A DNA stretch of 63,142 bases, taken from the NCBI GenBank assembly GCA_010015745.1, contig ML978304.1, forward strand, positions 1-63,142. Direction: 5' to 3'. Of the stretch, positions 1-11,507 are shown piece after piece. Both the position numbers and the translations under genes were made by a program. The number at the start of each line of letters is the position of its first letter. Within the stretch, counting starts at the first letter, position 1. The notes beneath the pieces were generated by a model. It ran no database searches. It saw only the letters and a program-made list of their open reading frames with translations, and was not told where the DNA came from. The stretch comes from Setomelanomma holmii. Its lineage: Eukaryota > Ascomycota > Dothideomycetes > Pleosporales > Phaeosphaeriaceae.

Positions 1-251
1 TCTCGGTCCCGAGCTGGGTGTCAGACTTGCCCGACGTGCAACTAAGCCTGATCAAAAACGACTGCATCCAATCATGTGGCCGTGTTAGTCTGGGTCTAGG
101 CCCAATCGAGCTGCCGGGCTGTTGGTGATTAGACTCGGGTCTTTGTAGGGTGCGATCCAATCAGATGAGGTTGTCTATCGTTGACATCCAATCACAAGGG
201 CGGCATGGCGGGACAGCGGCCTAACTCTTTGTGCGGCTGGGTGCCTGAGCC

Positions 252-606
252 ATGCGTTTCTTCGCCTTGTTCATTGCGAGCATGCTTGTGATGGTCATCG
301 ATCAAATCTTAGAAGATGGAGCAGCGTGCTTCACTGGTAAGTGTACTCAACTTGGGCCGGCATGAAGAAGGCGACAGCAATGAGCAGCATTACTTCATGC
401 GTTCACTCTACTAAAATCACATAAGAGACTTCTGCACACATTTAGTTGAAATGGTTGTTCCTCATGTTCACCAGAACCAGACTACAGTCCTTCCATACTT
501 CTATGCGTCTTTGGAACTTGTGCTTTCCATCATCCCGAGGTCGTGCGATGGTTCCCCGCTTTCCTCAGCACTTGGAGATACCAAAGCCAGAGGGATACAA
601 TCATAG
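252..606 (+). CDS. possible small secreted protein, two exons
   Basis: I do not recognise this protein. An ATG at 252 opens a hydrophobic leader (MRFFALFIASMLVMVI) that resembles a signal peptide. A perfect GTAAGT donor follows at 337 and a TTTAG acceptor ends at 445. Joining 252..336 to 446..606 keeps the frame and gives 81 residues ending in TAG. The predicted mature part has only two cysteines and no recognisable domain. A different frame of the second exon is also open to 706, so the join is only one reading. No other gene lies to its left in the window. Confidence is low because the model rests only on splice signals and the leader. Confidence 0.25.
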
Positions 607-860
607 CGTTCCGCAGATATTTTCAGTAGCGGCTCTTGATCTACTAAATCAGTTGTACAAGCGTTCCGGGGTCGCTATAGATCCTGACGTCGATGAAGGT
701 TTCTGAGACTCGGGGGACTAACTACGGAAGCTAGTCCGAAAGCGCGGTCGGTCGATCTCCCGCCTTCCTCCAGGCAACATTCCAACCCGCTGCACTCTTC
801 CACCATCCTGTCATCCCATCTCTGTACGCGTATCCCGAATACTGCTCTCTACGACACGGC

Positions 861-3260
861 ATGTCCCCGGAAGTATTGACTCCCGAAGAAAGTCCACGAG
901 ACGCAACCTCTCCTGGCTCTGGCCACCAGAGTTACCCCGCCAAGCCACATCGAGTACTTGCCTGTGTGCTTTGTCAACAACGCAAGATCAAATGCGATCG
1001 CAAATTTCCTTGCGCTGGATGTACGAAGGCTGGTGTACAGTGTATACCAGCCGCACTTGCGCCAAGACAGCGACGCCGACGCTTCCCGGAGCGTGAGCTA
1101 TTAGATCGCTTACGACATTATGAAGGACTACTGCAGAAGCACGATATCCCTTTCGAGCCGTTGCATCCCGCTTCCGCTGGTGACACTGAGAAGCATCCAA
1201 GCCGAGCGCAGCCAGCTAACCAAGGAGACGATACAAAGCACAACGCGGTAGTTGAAGAAGCTCAAATAACGTTTAGAACAAAGTAAGTGACCGATTAGCA
1301 CGATGTACACCTTTAGACTGAGCTTTGGCGGCTCCTTTGCCCTTAGTATACTTGTTGGACGTAGATTTGCTGACAGCGTCTTAGGAATTTCTGGCATGCT
1401 ATGAATCGAAAGTCTCAGAGTTCTGCCAATGACGACCCAGTTGGGCGGGCTGATTGCGAGCATGTAGACGAAGACGATGACAGCAATAGCGACTCTTCTG
1501 AATATATCCTGCGAGAAAATGAGGTCAAGAATGCATGGGATACGCTGTACCTTCCCGACAGCGATCAGCTGCTCTTTTTCTCGAGGAATCGTGAGGTCGA
1601 CCTGTCAGCAATACATCCGAACCAAGTTCAGATCTTCAAGCTGTGGCAAATCTACATTGGAAATTTCGACCCACTTATGAAGGTTACTCACACGCCAACA
1701 CTCCAAGCACGGATTGTCGACGCCGCGATGGATGTAGCCAACATTGAAGATCCCTCGCTCGAGGCGCTCATGTTCAGCATCTACACAGTAGCTATCTTCA
1801 GCTTGAGCCAAGCTGAGTGCATCAAGCTTTTCCAAATGCCCCGAGAAGACCTGCTGGCTAGATACCAGCTAGGCACCAAGGAAGCACTGCTTAATGCTGG
1901 TTTCCTGAAGACGGGAAATCTGGAATGCTTGACTGCGTTGCACTTCTATCTGGTAAGCGTTTGACCGACGTGGTGCAGTACTGCGGCCACTTGAGGGACA
2001 CGGCGTGCCGCCTATTCCGACATTTATCGCGTGAGCCATAAGCTGACTGGATAGATGAGCGTGAAACCCTTGACTGACCCACGGTCCCTCTCTGCCATCC
2101 TAGGTGTAGCCATACGAATAGCGCAACGGATGAATATCCACGATGAGACCGCGAACGGGAAGCATCAACCTCTCGAAGCCGAATTGCGCCGTAGGCTCTG
2201 GTGGTCGCTGGTTTTATTCGACGCACGCATCTCAGAAATGACAGAGTTCCGTCTGGGTCTTCTACTACCGACTTGGGACTGCAAAACGCCTTCCAACGTC
2301 AGCGACTTCGACCTTCGTCCTGAGATGAAGACACCTCCCGAAGTAAGCAATATAACCTCTGAAGCCCTCTTTGCCGTTGTGCGCAGCGAGTTGGGCGACT
2401 TCCTACGCCATAGCTCCTACCATTTGGACTTCATCAACCCTGCGTTAAAGCCCATTGCGAAAAGAGGCAACGAGCTTGATACTCTTGAACGCTCAATTGA
2501 AGGGAAGTATCTTCAGAAATGCGACCCGCAGAACCCTCTTCATTACATGACGATCTGGTGGGCACGTGGACAAATAGCCAAGTATCGGTTCATCAAGCAA
2601 CTTTCGGAATGCTCTAAATCAACAAAGCCAGCCCAATTGACCGACGCTCAACGCGATGCTGGCTTCTCCTACGCGCTCACCATGCTCGAATGCGACTCCA
2701 AGCTTATGACATCAAAAGCTGTCATGGGGTATCGATGGCTGGTGTACCTCAACTTCCCCTTCCCGGCTTACGTACACGTCGTTCAAGACCTTCGGAGACG
2801 ACCGCTGGGCGAGCACGCACAGGTCGCATGGGAGATCATGAGCGAGAACTGTGCAGTGCGATTCATGGACATCGAAAATCGCGACAATCCGATGGAGAGA
2901 AAGGGCAACGCCTTTTTCAAAATTTTCGCCGGCATCGTGCTGCAGGCTTGGTCAGCGAGAGAAGCTGCGCTTGCTGGATCAAGTGCAATGGAGCTGCCGC
3001 CACTGGTCGTGACGCAAATCAAGTCCAGGCTGGCTGATATGGATGGCGTGACGCCGGAGGCAGGAGCAATACACAACCTCGGCCCTGCTTTTTCAACGGC
3101 GATGGATATCAGTCCGTCATACAGCATCGGCACAAGCAGCAGTATGGACGCAAATCAGGACATGTTCATGATGAACATGCAGCCTCAAATGGGCTTTGGA
3201 ACCACCGCTTGGGGATGGCCGACAGGAACGTACCACCAAATGTTGGGAAATGGCTGGTAA
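861..3260 (+). CDS. Zn2Cys6 fungal-type transcription factor
   Basis: This is a nuclear transcriptional regulator of the Gal4-type binuclear zinc cluster family. The coding sequence is join(861..1282,1385..1952,2055..3260), 731 residues, with two 102-bp introns that both keep the frame. The cluster is C35-x2-C38-x6-C45-x5-C51-x2-C54-x6-C61, followed by a basic linker (RQRRRR) and a short heptad-like stretch (LLDRLRHYEGLL) suited to dimerisation. The middle region, including the WWSLVLFD stretch in exon 3, has the look of the fungal-specific transcription factor domain (PF04082). The C-terminus is Met/Gln/Gly-rich and could be an activation tail. No stop or frameshift is seen, unlike several neighbours. 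Its targets cannot be read from sequence. A ribokinase and a damaged MFS transporter lie about 2-5 kb downstream and are candidates by proximity only. Confidence 0.93.
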
Positions 3261-3992
3261 GATGCGGATCGTCGAACGCTGGAGGTTCTATCGGGAGCCG
3301 ATGGTGCAAAATGTCACTCGAAGACGTGGTGCTCATAGCTAGACTACCGTGTCGTCCATGTACTTGACGGTCCACGGCCATTGCGTACATCTTCGCGCAG
3401 CAATTTGAGAACGTTCGATCACTTGCTAAGTGAACATCCTGCGCCCCGTTCAAGTCGCACGCCATTCCCCGAATACTTTGGAATTGGCAACCTGCCTGGT
3501 GCTAGAAATCATGTACTCGAAGCTCCCGTACGGCGACGTCTAGGAGCTCAGGATTTGAAGTCAGTGGACGCGGCTCTTACCGGCAAGCCTCGTCAGTACA
3601 TGGAAACTAGCAGCAGTAGAAGAAAATGTTGGAATTGGTATCGAGATAGTCGAATGCTTACCTTCAATACCGACACGACTCTGCAGAAACATGTCTACCT
3701 CAAAGATTTGTGATTAGCATTGTGAATGGCAGGCAGATGGTGAGTACTGGCTTCATGACATAGATCGCCTTGTCACTGACACCGAAAAGATGTGACATAG
3801 GCCAAATACACGTTTGACGTGCGCACCGTGTCTGTGATGCGTGATTTATGTCGCGCTTCACGCCTGGATTTACGAATTGTCGCACACATAAGAGCTCACG
3901 ACATCTCTCTTTCAGCGACATGAACCTCACTCCTGATGTCATCTCTCTCTGGTCACTGCCTTCCCTCACATATGGTCCATACCATCAGTACG
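3261..3992. other. intergenic stretch without a supported gene
   Basis: Short open frames exist on both strands, including a 110-codon frame on the plus strand from 3381. None has a recognisable domain, a good start context or splice partners. I see nothing else in it. Confidence 0.5.
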
Positions 3993-5013
3993 ATGACTCA
4001 ATCAGAGGACATGGATTCAGCGAGCAGCGACATTCCGCCTGAAAACGTCGAGACGATCTTACTTAGCCTAGAGCCACTCGATATCGTTCGAGCGACACAA
4101 GTCTGCACAGCTTGGCGTGACTGCATCAACGGCTCGAGTAAGCTCTTGCGCCGGTCGTTTAAGACACCTGCACCGTGCGAGGCGGGCAAAATTCCTCACT
4201 TCGAGCCCTGGAGCGAAGCATCTAGAGCATATATCATTACTAGGTATGAATACAAGGATCATAACCTGTGGGAACACAATTCGTGAGTTCAAAGATGCCT
4301 ACCTGAACAGTCTGCACGAGAAGCCCACTGCAGCACTCGAGGAGGAGCAAGAGCACGGAAAAGACCGCCATGATGAGGAAGAAGCAAAGAAGGAAGACTG
4401 GAGGCAATCGTACTGTATAAATATGTACAATATCCGTACTTGCTTTATGGGCATTCGTCACAACGGCGACGTTCCGGATGGCTGGCCGATTGGATTGCGC
4501 AAGATCCACTGCGATCTATGCGACGAGTGGCACTCCAACTTCCGATTCGAGAATCTACACCCGTTAATACAATTTCTTGGGGACACGACGATGTGTTTTA
4601 GAGGACATGGTGCTCAGTTGTTGATGAGCTTGGGAATGATGAGCGAAGATCAGGCGCCAAAGAGCTGCTGGGAGCATGCCTGTCAGGAGGTACTGGAATT
4701 CGCAAAGCAAATCAGCAAGGCCTACAAAGCGATACAAGCTGGTGGCGTTGGTCAACACCAAGCGGCACGTCCAATCGTAACAAAGCTGACAACAGATGGG
4801 GAACAGACCGTCGAGGACGAGAAAGGCCTTAAATTGGACAAGGTGGTGCCGTTGATACTCGAGTTGTTTCGAGACCACCTGATTGTCTGGAGAAACCATT
4901 GTCACGAGTACTCAACTATGAGCGCAAAAGTCGTCCGGAGTCCGCGGGCTCAGCGGGACCATCGAGCGACGTACCCTACGCCCGCGGATTGGGACCGACA
5001 TATGGCGGGGTAA
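3993..5013 (+). CDS. F-box protein, probably truncated by a late stop codon
   Basis: The first about 45 residues form an F-box: IPPENVETILLSLEPLD, then RATQVCTAWRDCI. F-box proteins normally recruit substrates to SCF ubiquitin ligases through Skp1. The model is join(3993..4243,4311..5013), with a 67-bp GT..AG intron that restores frame, and gives 317 residues. A Glu/Lys-rich acidic stretch follows the intron, then a region with Cys pairs (CDLCDEW) that has no obvious substrate-binding repeats. After the TAA at 5011-5013 the same frame stays open for 42 more codons to a TAA at 5140-5142, and that stretch still looks coding (for example DLDIWEAVLNEEVDLPEYD). A CAA to TAA change would explain this, so the intact form was probably about 360 residues. 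The substrate is unknown. Confidence 0.65.
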
Positions 5014-5241
5014 TCTGCCATCACGCAACTGTGGGAAGGTACCATAGCTGATATCAATGTTCACATGTCGGACTTGGACATCTGGGAAGCTGTTTTGAAC
5101 GAGGAGGTTGACCTACCCGAGTACGATCAAAAGGTTTTGTAATTAATGGCATTTGACGACATGGCAATATGATTAGTTCATTGCGATGTGTACTTCGATG
5201 GTAGCAGTTCCCATGATACGAAAACCACAAGAATCCGTGCT

Positions 5242-6809
5242 CTAACAAGTATACCTGAAGCTTTCCTCCTCCTGTATGTACTCGCCCTGTTCATCAGCCG
5301 CTCGATTCTTCCTTCGAAAATGGAGGAACATGACATCGCACAAGATGATGAGCAGAAACTGTGTCGCCACTACACACCACACACCAGTCCTGTATGTTGT
5401 ATACTCTTTCTGCATGAACGTAGTACTTGCGTATATGCCACTGATAGCAGCGAAAATGAATTGCACACCGTTCGCTACACTCCTTCGAGAATTGTTGCGT
5501 ACATTGTTGGATTGAAAGGCAATGATGCTTGTTAAATTGGCATTGCAACCGCTGACCCCGAGGAACACACCGAAGTACCGCGCACCGGAATTTGTGGAAT
5601 AGGCCGTGATCAAGAGGCCAGCGAAGGTGATTGCGGCGTTCGTTAGCATCCATGGCATGCGAAGATGAGTACCATCGGCCAGGCATGCACAACCCACTGT
5701 CCAGAAGATACTGACAAGGTATGCCGGTGCGCAAAGCAAGAAAACAAGTGCAGTACTGTCCAAGATGGTGCCGAGAATGATCTGGATGAAATATGCGAAA
5801 GCATATATGGGTGCCGAGCATGTAAGAAACATGAAGCCATATACCTAGAGCTCCCAGTTGGCGATGTGCTCGCGGAACTTTGGCCATGTAAGCTTATCAG
5901 GCTTCGAATCATGACGATCGCGATCGATTCAGTCCAGGACAATCTCGAGCTCGCGCTGCGTAAAGCCTTGCAGCTTGTTGCTAGCGAGCATTGTGTCCGG
6001 GAAGCCGATAACTAAGAAGTAGCCAATGATGGCAATGCCTATCGCCGCAGCACCCTCGACACTGTTGCGAATCAGCTTAAACACCCTTCAGAATATACCA
6101 ACACATACATGAAGATCCATCTCCAACCAGCAATCTTGTGCGCCCCATGGAGCTTCACAATTGCCCAAGCCAAGATATTGCCGAAAGCTGATACAAGGAG
6201 GTTGATAAGGTACCAACAGCTCATTCGTTGCTGGATCTCAAATCGCTGGTACCAAGAGCTCAAGAGGAACATGCAGCATGGCAGGAATCCCGCTTCCAGA
6301 ATGCCGATCAGCATCCTGCAAACGACAACAAGGTGCCAGTCGTTCACCCAGCCCATGCCTAGCATGACAGAACCCCAGCTGATTGCGAGTCCGTTTAGGA
6401 GATTCTTTGGGCCAATTGGGCGAAGCAGCAGTGTTGTGGGCATCTCGAAAAGGCAGTATGTGATGAAGAAGACGAGTAGGGCGATGGAGTATCAATTGCC
6501 GATATCGAAGCTCAGGTCTTTATTCATGCCAGCCACGCGAGCATTTGATAGGTTAACGCGATAGACACCTGCTACGGAGTAGAGGAGACCGAGGATGGGG
6601 ATCAGGCGTATGTCAACTTTACGCAGAACCTTCGCCTCTAGTCGCGCTTGCTCTGGCAAAATCTCATCTTGGGCGAGATATTGAGTACGTTTCTCGGGTC
6701 CGCGCTCTTCATCGTAGACTTCCGACTCCTCGTGCGTGGCCTTTTCCATACTCGAGCGGCGACCATCATCCTTGACTCTTGTTTCTGCCATTTTTTGAAG
6801 CGCAAACAT
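5242..6809 (-). pseudogene. MFS transporter, Dal5-like anion:cation symporter family, three nonsense codons
   Basis: This was a plasma-membrane carrier of the allantoate/nicotinate/pantothenate permease-like family. Recognisable parts are the N-terminal RIDIRLIP-like segment (KVDIRLIPILGLLY), the TM pair around GWVNDWHLVVVCRMLIGILEAGF, the WRWIF loop, and a C-terminal half with several membrane segments. One 47-bp intron (6062..6108) keeps the frame, so the intact frame is 507 codons, normal for the family. It is broken by TGA at 6492-6494 (context DIGN-stop-YSIALLVFF), TGA at 5929-5931 (VLD-stop-IDRDRHD) and TAG at 5845-5847 (NWEL-stop-VYGFMFL). Family conservation suggests Arg, Arg and Trp there, so each fits one transition (CGA to TGA, TGG to TAG). 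The start could equally be the Met at 6791. The substrate cannot be assigned. Confidence 0.85.
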
Positions 6810-7313
6810 GAACTATGAAATATCAGTATGGACAAGTGTAGGTCGGAAACACAACACATTGAACGATGCAAGAACCTCATAAATATGAAAGCACTTGTCT
6901 GACCGAATTTATACCCAACGATCGTTCGGCTACCGGCTATCGACTATGTCATCTCTCCTGGGGAATTAGAGCTTGGCAGAGCTGCATGCTCGCTTCTCAA
7001 GATGGTCGTGAGGTTGTAAAGTGCTTATCTCCGTCTTGGTATCGAGACTGTTCAAAGCTTTGACAAGCTTAGTGAGGAGCTTGCCAATGACATCGTGACG
7101 CAGATGTAGCTTCATGCATATTTCCGTTGCTTATTACCCGTGTGAGAGCATTTCTGGACCTATGGGGTGTGTCGCGGGGTGAGTTCGGGTAGAATTGACA
7201 CGGGTCGGAAACGGATATCCGAGTTCAAGTATCGCTGCCAAATATACGACCAGTATCAAAAACCGTTGCTGCGAACACACAAGTGTAATTTTCGAGTTTT
7301 GCTTATTGACTTG
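6810..7313. other. intergenic, between damaged transporter and ribokinase
   Basis: This holds the upstream region of the minus-strand transporter and the 3' flank of the ribokinase. I see no gene or repeat in it. Confidence 0.5.
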
Positions 7314-8396
7314 TTATACCTTGGGTACTTCGTCTGCCCATGGTATGCTAGATTGAGCGCCCGCTTTCTGTACGGTCATTGAAGCAGCTCGATTTGCATG
7401 CGAAATTGCTTCGTCCAGGTTGAAGTCAGCTCCACGAGACATGGCCTTCCAACGTGCTACTGCGACGGTATACGCGCCGGCGAATGTATCGCCTGCGGCT
7501 GTTGTATCGACTACTTTGACCTTTCGAGCTGGCACTATATGGCCATCGCGAGACCCTACCTGCTGCTGCGCCGTCTTGTAGAAGACCCCCTGCGATCTCG
7601 TCAGTACTTCAAAACAACGAAAGATGCGGCTTTGGCAACGTACCTCGCTACCGAGTGTAATGATGACATTCTTCACACCACGAGCAATGAAGATCGCTGC
7701 GACTTTGTTCCAATTTTTTGGATTTTCAATTCCAGAAAGTATTGCGGCCTCTGTCTCGTTAACGATGAGATGGCACAGGCCCTGGTACGCCTCCTCGGGA
7801 AGTGGGATGGCTGGGGCAGGGTTGATGATAGTCTCCACGCCTTTTTGTCTTGCAGTCTTCATGTTGTGCAGCACCTAAAGCACGTCAGTGACTGAAGCGA
7901 GGATCGCGAAGGGAAGACTTACCACATTCATTGGTAGCTCTAATTGGAGCAGCACCACACTCGCGTCGTCATCAACCAGGTCCTTCTCCTCGACATCGTA
8001 GTTCGCGCCAGGACAGAACATGATTCGATTCTCGCCAGTGCCAATTTCAACAATGATGACTGCAACACCTGTTTTCTTGCCCTTCAGGATCTTGACACCG
8101 TCTGTTTTCAGCCCATCTTTGCGAAGCGATTGCAAGAAACCGTTGTGAAACTCGTCATCGCCGACTGCACCTATCATGCGCACTTCAACATTGGAGTCCT
8201 CGTTTGTCGATGCCTGCTGCTGGGTGCGAGAAAGACGTGCACATGCGACAGCTTGATTCGCACCCTTCCCACCATAGCCGATGTCGAAAGATTCGCTTGT
8301 GAGTGTCTCGCCGCCAACAGGCACCCGCGATGTGCGAGTCACTAAGTCGACATTGAGAGAACCGATAACAGATATCACAGCTGGTTTCGACGACAT
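7314..8396 (-). CDS. ribokinase (PfkB family)
   Basis: The protein phosphorylates D-ribose to ribose-5-phosphate with ATP in the cytosol, feeding the pentose phosphate pathway and nucleotide salvage. Three exons (7923..8396, 7644..7874, 7314..7589) join in frame through 48- and 54-bp introns to give 326 residues, the usual family length. The N-terminal PfkB signature is clear (GSLNVDLVTRTSRVPVGGET, then GYGGKGANQAVA). The C-terminal signature carries the anion hole and catalytic Asp (DTTAAGDTFAGAY). The substrate-side motif PGAN is also present. No damage is visible. The nearest neighbour downstream is a broken MFS carrier, and a Zn2Cys6 regulator lies further along, so a small sugar or nucleoside utilisation group is possible but unproven. 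Confidence 0.95.
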
Positions 8397-9367
8397 GTTG
8401 CAGATGGATCGAAGCTGAGCACTTCGAAGAGTGGCATGATCGTCGAGCCTTGAATGGGGCTCAAATCTGAGAAGGTGCGCTAAACTCTTTTAGGTATGGC
8501 CTTCCCAACTTGTGCTCATGCGTCAATAGCGACCCAGAACTTCACGCGACATACATCGCCTCTCTCCCTCTCAATGACTAACAATGTACTTCTCAGGATC
8601 TTATTTTCTTCTTCCACTGCGGGGTCATTCATGCAACATATTGTTGCCGGTCCACACACAGAATCTGGCCGAATGCAGTATTCGACTCGGCATTGACTTA
8701 GGTTATTTCCTACCTTTCGAAGTCGCCAGCCCACATTTACGAATGTCTTTCATGAGAGAGTGTCAACGCTACATTACAATCGTAGCATAGACTAGCCATA
8801 TCATTGTCGCGAGCATCAGGCCTTATGCGACGAGCCAACGAACCACGACAGGCAGCGTCGACTCTCGGCTGTGCTAACTGCCAACCTGACGCCAACGTCT
8901 CAAAGCCGAACAAATCTTTGATGAATGGAGCGACGCAGCCCCAAGCTCCTCATCATCCGGAAAGGCCGGCTGAGATCTTCGAAGATCCTTCCAGAGCCTC
9001 CACTGGTTCTCAAACAAACACAGACGCCTTTGCAATGAGGCCCTGTGTCACACATTTCATTCACCGCACTCGTCTTCCCTGGATCGCTCACCATGTGCTC
9101 TACAGGATTGGCCGCGGCCCTGTTGGCCTTTTGCGCGTCCAGCGCATTCGCCTGGGTCGTCGGCACCCACAGACTGAAACTCATCCGAAGATGACCTGGC
9201 AGCGATGCACTGGCAAAAGGCGGAACGAGCTGCTCCAATGTGAAGGGCAAAATCGTCATCGACGCTATCTGGCGTTGGCTCGATTGATCGAGTGTTGTAC
9301 CCCAGTACGAGACTATGTGATCCTGTTCGTCTCGACTGTACGGAGATCCTGCCCTCTGCGCCGTGTA
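8397..9367. other. intergenic, no supported gene
   Basis: Overlapping open frames exist on both strands. One on the minus strand (8900..9259) starts with ATG and contains a short Cys cluster (CDTGPHCKGVCVC), but it has no domain and conflicts with a longer plus-strand frame. I treat all as chance. The ribokinase promoter lies at the left end. Confidence 0.45.
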
Positions 9368-11159
9368 TCATATACATCCCGGCTCATCAAAACACCTCTG
9401 CAACCTACTCTTACTCTCCTCACTACCATTCAGCATCTCTTTCATCCAACCGATTCTCTCTCTCAGATACCACGGCGCATTCGCAACAGCACTACTCTCC
9501 ATTTCAAAAAGGTTTCGTGCACCCTCCGCATCTTCAGGTACTGTTTCTAGCCAGGCGCCCATAACCATGGACTGTGTTTGCAACCCAGCAATATCGGCTT
9601 CAAACTTCTCCGTCTGTTCTTCAACCAATTCTTCCAGCGATAGTTGTGGAAACAATGTGTGGCCTGTCTCCGCGCAGTGCTCCAACGCCTCGGCCTTGGT
9701 CTGATTGTATGCGAGTTCGAGCCAATTTGCCTCTCGTTTGAGTCGTGTGAGGCAGTTATCGTACCGTACCGGATCGAAAGGTACCCAGCCCTCAAGCTCC
9801 TCGAGGTCATATTTGCACATTTTCTCCGCAGATGTTGCGCGTTGAGCCTCGTTGTATCCTTTTTCCAGGCTGTGAAACTCCCACAAGATTATCTCTTCTG
9901 GTGGAGTGCATACGTCGTCCGGACACAAGCGAGCAACTTCCTGCTTTGCGGCTGCGAGGGCAGCTTCTTCGCGCTCGAGGGACCAGCGGTTGGATTGCAG
10001 GCGAAACTTCAGTGCCCACTTTTCTTGATAATCTTTCTCTTTCGCGAGCTGCGCTCCTAAGCTCTTGGTGGTTTGCTTCCTTCTCCGCACACGCCCAGCA
10101 AATCTTTCACCACCTTCCCAGTCCTCGTCGTGCTCTAATTCTTGGATGAGTGCGTGCTGTAATGCTGCGGGACCGTGTTTGGACGGCAAATGCTTTGCGC
10201 GAGTAAATTCTGCGTTGAACTGGTCCGGATCAAACGAGTCGGGCCAGCCATGCTTGCGAAGAAGAGTCTTGATCGTCTCCATATCGACACCCCAGCCGTC
10301 TTCCTTGTTTGACGTCTCCCACGGGACCAATATAAGGGTTTGGTACGCGATCAGCATTCTCCTGAGTACCGTCGGGGCGTGGAACCAAGTCTTCCACATT
10401 ATGTCGTCCTTTCTGCTGAAGATGGCAACCTTGGACGTGGTACTATGGCTAAATAGGCCAATACCTCAATAATCCGTTGGGTGCCTGTTGTTGGGAGCAT
10501 CTTCGTCAAATATCCAGATCCAATCTTCACCATCGAACACGCGCAGCGCGTTGTATGTGGTATCGTAAAGCACCACGAATGTACGATCGCCGTTCCATCC
10601 GCCGGTGCCCCAGTCTGTTAGTGCGACAGTGGTCGGTGGTGTGTGATACCAGGTCCCGTCTGCGCGGACTGGATCACAGCCATCTTTCACACACTTAGGG
10701 TTGCGGTAGCCAAGAAATCCGCCACCGTAAATCCAATCCTCCTTTGGGTGTGCGGCTCCCTCTTTGAGTTCGAAGCGATCTATGTACGGCATCATCTCCA
10801 TCAAGCGGAGTGCAGCAGGGTCATGCTTGGAGGGTATAGCGGTCATGTTGACGAGATGAGGACCCCTTCTGATGGCTGCGGGTGTGAGATAGGTCATGTT
10901 GACGAGAGTGCTGTAGATGTCGTCCAAGAGAGAAGCAATCTCTTGTAGCTGGCTTTCATTGGACGAGGTGTGGGGCAGTAGAAGGCGCCGCCAGGTCGTA
11001 TATGGCAGGTGCACAAAGGAGGACAACAAGAGGAATGGCAAAGACCACGAATGGATGCTGCAGCCATGCGATCAAGGAGCTGGTTGGGCCAGCACGCGGT
11101 GCTCTGAGCTCTGCCCGGGAGCGCTCTGCCTGATCGGTTTTGGGGAGTGCTGAAGCCAT
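9368..11159 (-). pseudogene. membrane-anchored protein of unknown function, frameshifted and interrupted
   Basis: I do not recognise the family. The start at 11159 has an excellent context (GCCATGGCT) and encodes about 30 residues followed by one clear transmembrane helix (HPFVVFAIPLVVLLCAPAIY), suggesting a type II or signal-anchored protein. Immediately after, near 10990-11000, coding continues in another frame (WRRLLLPHTSSNE). One extra base explains the shift, and removing it makes the whole span 597 codons. Near 10466 the same frame meets a TGA (HPTDY-stop-GIGLFS) and then remains open to 9368. The large C-terminal part is charged and rich in Trp, Glu and Lys, with helical stretches. An unmodelled intron around the TGA cannot be excluded, but I found none that keeps the frame. 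It faces QTRT2 divergently. Confidence 0.6.
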
Positions 11160-11507
11160 GGCGGGGGGTTCGAGCCAGATGCTATGGCAACATCACTCAG
11201 GTCAAGGCCAAGGAAGTGCCTGTTTGCTTGAAAATTGTATGCATGGAAGGTTGGGGACGATCTGGCGGCATGGTGATGACCTGTGAAGGATGCCTGGCTC
11301 GATGAATACTTAAAACTGGAGAAATGATGTCACAGTCGCGGTTTGACGCGCGATCATGTGAGCACACGACAATTTGGGGCTGATGCCAATGCAGGGTCCG
11401 CAAAGTTCACCCCTACCATGCCAAAAATCTGACGCGATTGCAAACGAGATAGTATCGGCGGCCACATCTCTCCTCAAGCACCAGACGACAATCCTGCCAG
11501 ATCCAAA

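Noticed and set aside
8804..9550. 248-codon open frame on the plus strand
   Set aside because: It has no domain, overlaps the 3' end of the minus-strand gene, and has Arg/His-rich shadow-type composition.
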